Shown in pieces: positions 62,051-64,000 of a DNA stretch of 64,000 nucleotides. Location: contig JAQFVV010000031.1 of the NCBI GenBank assembly GCA_028023455.1, forward strand, positions 6,802,926 to 6,866,925, read 5' to 3'. The stretch is from Epiperipatus broadwayi. Its lineage: Eukaryota; Onychophora; Udeonychophora; Euonychophora; Peripatidae. The position numbers and the translations under genes were made by a program. Every line of letters starts with the position of its first letter. Position 1 is the stretch's first letter. Below the pieces are notes generated by a model. It saw nothing but the letters and a program-made list of their open reading frames with translations. It ran no database searches and was not told where the DNA came from.

Positions 62051-63087
62051 AGAAGGAATTATAATAAATATTTAAACAAAGTAAAAATGAAAAGAAAACG
62101 CTAACAAATGGCAAGTATATTGGAGAAAGAAAAGATTTTAGCTATAGTGGCATGTCATGTTAAAATTAATACAAAAGATTAAAAAAAGATTAATATTTTA
62201 TATATTGTTGATTCGTCTGATATGAGCAGTTAACTATTGAGAAGGTAATACAATATTCCTTTTTTTGTAAACGTTATTTTCAATATAAATAAATGGCAGT
62301 TTATAAAATAGTCATTGATATAATAAAGATTGTAAAATAAAATGGGTACATGAATATGTTATTATAAATATTAAAAGCAAAATTATTGTGAAAGTTAAGA
62401 CATCAATATAATATCTGATTGGATGACAGAAATTATTGAAGTAGCGGCAAATTTTCAAGCAGGCTTTATTTTTTTTTTCACAGAGATAACTGAAAATAAA
62501 TATACCTAGCTACGAATTATTATACAATCAGTGGTTATTTAGTTATTATTACTGGAGCTAAAAGAAATGAAAAATATAGAATTGATAAATCAAATGGTCA
62601 ACAATTTGGAGTAATGTTTGGCTGAAGATTTATGATGATTATTTGTAATTACATGGTGAACTATTTTCATTATTTAGGATTAGTTATTAATTTCTTTAGA
62701 AAGATTCAAACTTTACTTAAACTTTTCAAATACATTCAACTATTAGTAATAGTATACGAATTAGGTAAGGCATACATATTAATATATAATAACATTTTGA
62801 GTGGTAATATTTTAATCTATTCTCTATAAGTTGCTTACTTTATCAGCGACAGTACTAGCAGTTTATGCCATCTTTAGTAGCAATAAAATGTTAATATTTA
62901 AATCTTATTAAAATTACAACACATTACTATCCACAAGTGAATAACCAATTTTTCATAAATTATATATATATATATATCCACACAACTTCTAATCATTATA
63001 GGCTAATTGTTTTTAAGATCTAATTCTTCCTACCAGTAATATCTGATTTTTTTATTTATATATATCATAGATATGTTAATATTTATA
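62051..63087. other. A+T-rich stretch, nothing recognised
   Basis: No feature was recognised beyond a short (TA)n near 62,961-62,977. Confidence 0.55.
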
Positions 63088-63280
63088 AAAATATAATATT
63101 AATATCATTTACATTCTTTATTACTTTTACAATGCTTTTTATAACCCACTATTGACTGATTCTATTGTCACAGCAATTTTCTTCAGAACTATAACAAACA
63201 CAATCCAAACTGTCGATAGTGGGTTGCAAAAAATCATTATAAAAAGAAATAAAGAACATAGATGATATTAATATAATATG
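63088..63280. mobile_element. Small foldback element, about 190 bp
   Basis: The arms pair imperfectly: ATATTAATATCATTTACATTC and ATAACCCACTAT on the left against ATAGTGGGTTG and GATGATATTAATATAATA on the right, with a loop of about 55 nt. It resembles a MITE. No target duplication could be defined. Confidence 0.7.
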
Positions 63281-63499
63281 TATTTGGCAATGCAATAAGT
63301 AAAATAAAGCTATTTATAAAAATAAATAGTTGCCTATTATTTATAATGGAAACATACAAATATTTAAATCATTAATACAGCTAGAATTTGATGAATAAAT
63401 TATCTTCTGTTTCTTTAATTTATTAGCTTATGAGATTATGGATTCCAAACTTAAAATGGGGTGAGTTAATTGTATCGGTTATATATTTTCTTCTAGCAT

Positions 63500-64000
63500 A
63501 CTATACAGTCGTTATATTTTCCTGTTGAAAAGTATTTTTTATATATTTATAAAGATAAAAATCTTAATGTGTTATAGTTCTTTGTCAGCATTATTTGTCT
63601 GTATTAAAATTTTAGAAAGGAAAAAAAGTGGATTCCATTTCTATCTATAGAGCTTACTTGCACAAAAGATTGCAGGTTTTGTGGTTTAATAAGCTTTTGG
63701 CTTATATCATGAGATTTACATTTAAAAAGCATATCACTTCATGTAATTAATATTTTCTTGCTTAAGGTAATAAATTAGAGTTCATTTACATATTTGAAAT
63801 AATGATTATTTATTTATCTACATTCAAAGGTGGTTGTATTTTCTTATTAAATGGAGTTTATTTAAACTCTTAGGAAGGTAAAAATTTCAACCTGTTACAA
63901 TTCTTTGCCAGCTTTTTATAGCAAAAAAAAAATTTTGATTCCATTTTTAATATATAGAGCTTGGTTTGGTAGCAGATTGTAAATTCTATAGTTTATTAAT
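63500..64000. repeat. Diverged direct repeat, period about 324 bp
   Basis: 63,557-63,690 resembles 63,881-64,000: TTCTTTGTCAGC/TTCTTTGCCAGC, GATTCCATTTCTATCTATAG/GATTCCATTTTTAATATATAG and AGATTGCAGG/AGATTGTAAA. The array probably continues beyond the window. Confidence 0.7.

Overview
This is a eukaryotic, almost certainly animal (invertebrate), intergenic window. It is extremely A+T-rich and full of long microsatellites: (TA)n, (AAT)n, (TATC)n and (CA)n/(TG)n. It holds decayed copies of several retroelement classes: Penelope-like elements (PLEs), a gypsy pol remnant, non-LTR 3' ends, tRNA-derived SINEs and long-LTR-like repeats. I see no bacterial features, no functional tRNA or rRNA gene, and no host protein-coding gene I can defend. 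The lineage cannot be named from the sequence. The gypsy pol resembles families I know from arthropods and other invertebrates. The microsatellite and PLE load would also fit molluscs.

Layout. 0-8 kb: an unrecognised gene-like fragment, a possible piggyBac relic, an inverted pair of PLE 3' ends (3.5-4.0 kb), a 38-bp minisatellite, a hammerhead-bearing relic (6.1 kb) and a non-LTR C-terminal relic (6.85-7.4 kb). 8-18 kb: SINEs, two inverted pairs of a tRNA-like/hammerhead retroposon (called family B here) at 11.2 and 13.1 kb, and two very long (TATC)n arrays. 18-22 kb: a 148-bp foldback, an 89-nt poly-G tract followed by a strongly C-depleted 1.2-kb block, and a SINE with a 16-bp target-site duplication. 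22-31 kb: a 0.7-kb repeat present in opposite orientations on either side of a broken gypsy pol. 31-41 kb: the best family B pair (32.1-32.5 kb), a 265-bp foldback and a tandem duplication. 41-59 kb: a PLE on the minus strand whose reverse transcriptase (54.6-53.5 kb) and GIY-YIG endonuclease (47.4-47.0 kb) are split by a 6.15-kb LTR-like insertion. One of that insertion's terminal repeats was itself hit by an 812-bp insertion with a 12-bp duplication. This nest lies between two diverged copies of another repeat (41.4 and 55.1 kb). 59-64 kb: another PLE 3' end, a second non-LTR C-terminus, a small foldback and a diverged tandem repeat.

Two themes link these. First, at least two families carry hammerhead-ribozyme cores (CUGAUGA box, stem II, GAAA box, NUH site). 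The clearest are at 32,204-32,247 and 11,280-11,323 on the minus strand, inside tRNA-like elements, and at 52,210-52,251 (minus) and 52,684-52,725 (plus). Second, copies of one family repeatedly lie head-to-head as inverted pairs, so transcripts across them would fold into long double-stranded hairpins. In several copies the catalytic G12 has been lost at what looks like a decayed CpG.

All coordinates and motifs come from reading the sequence by eye. Family names rest on recognised protein or RNA motifs, not on searches.
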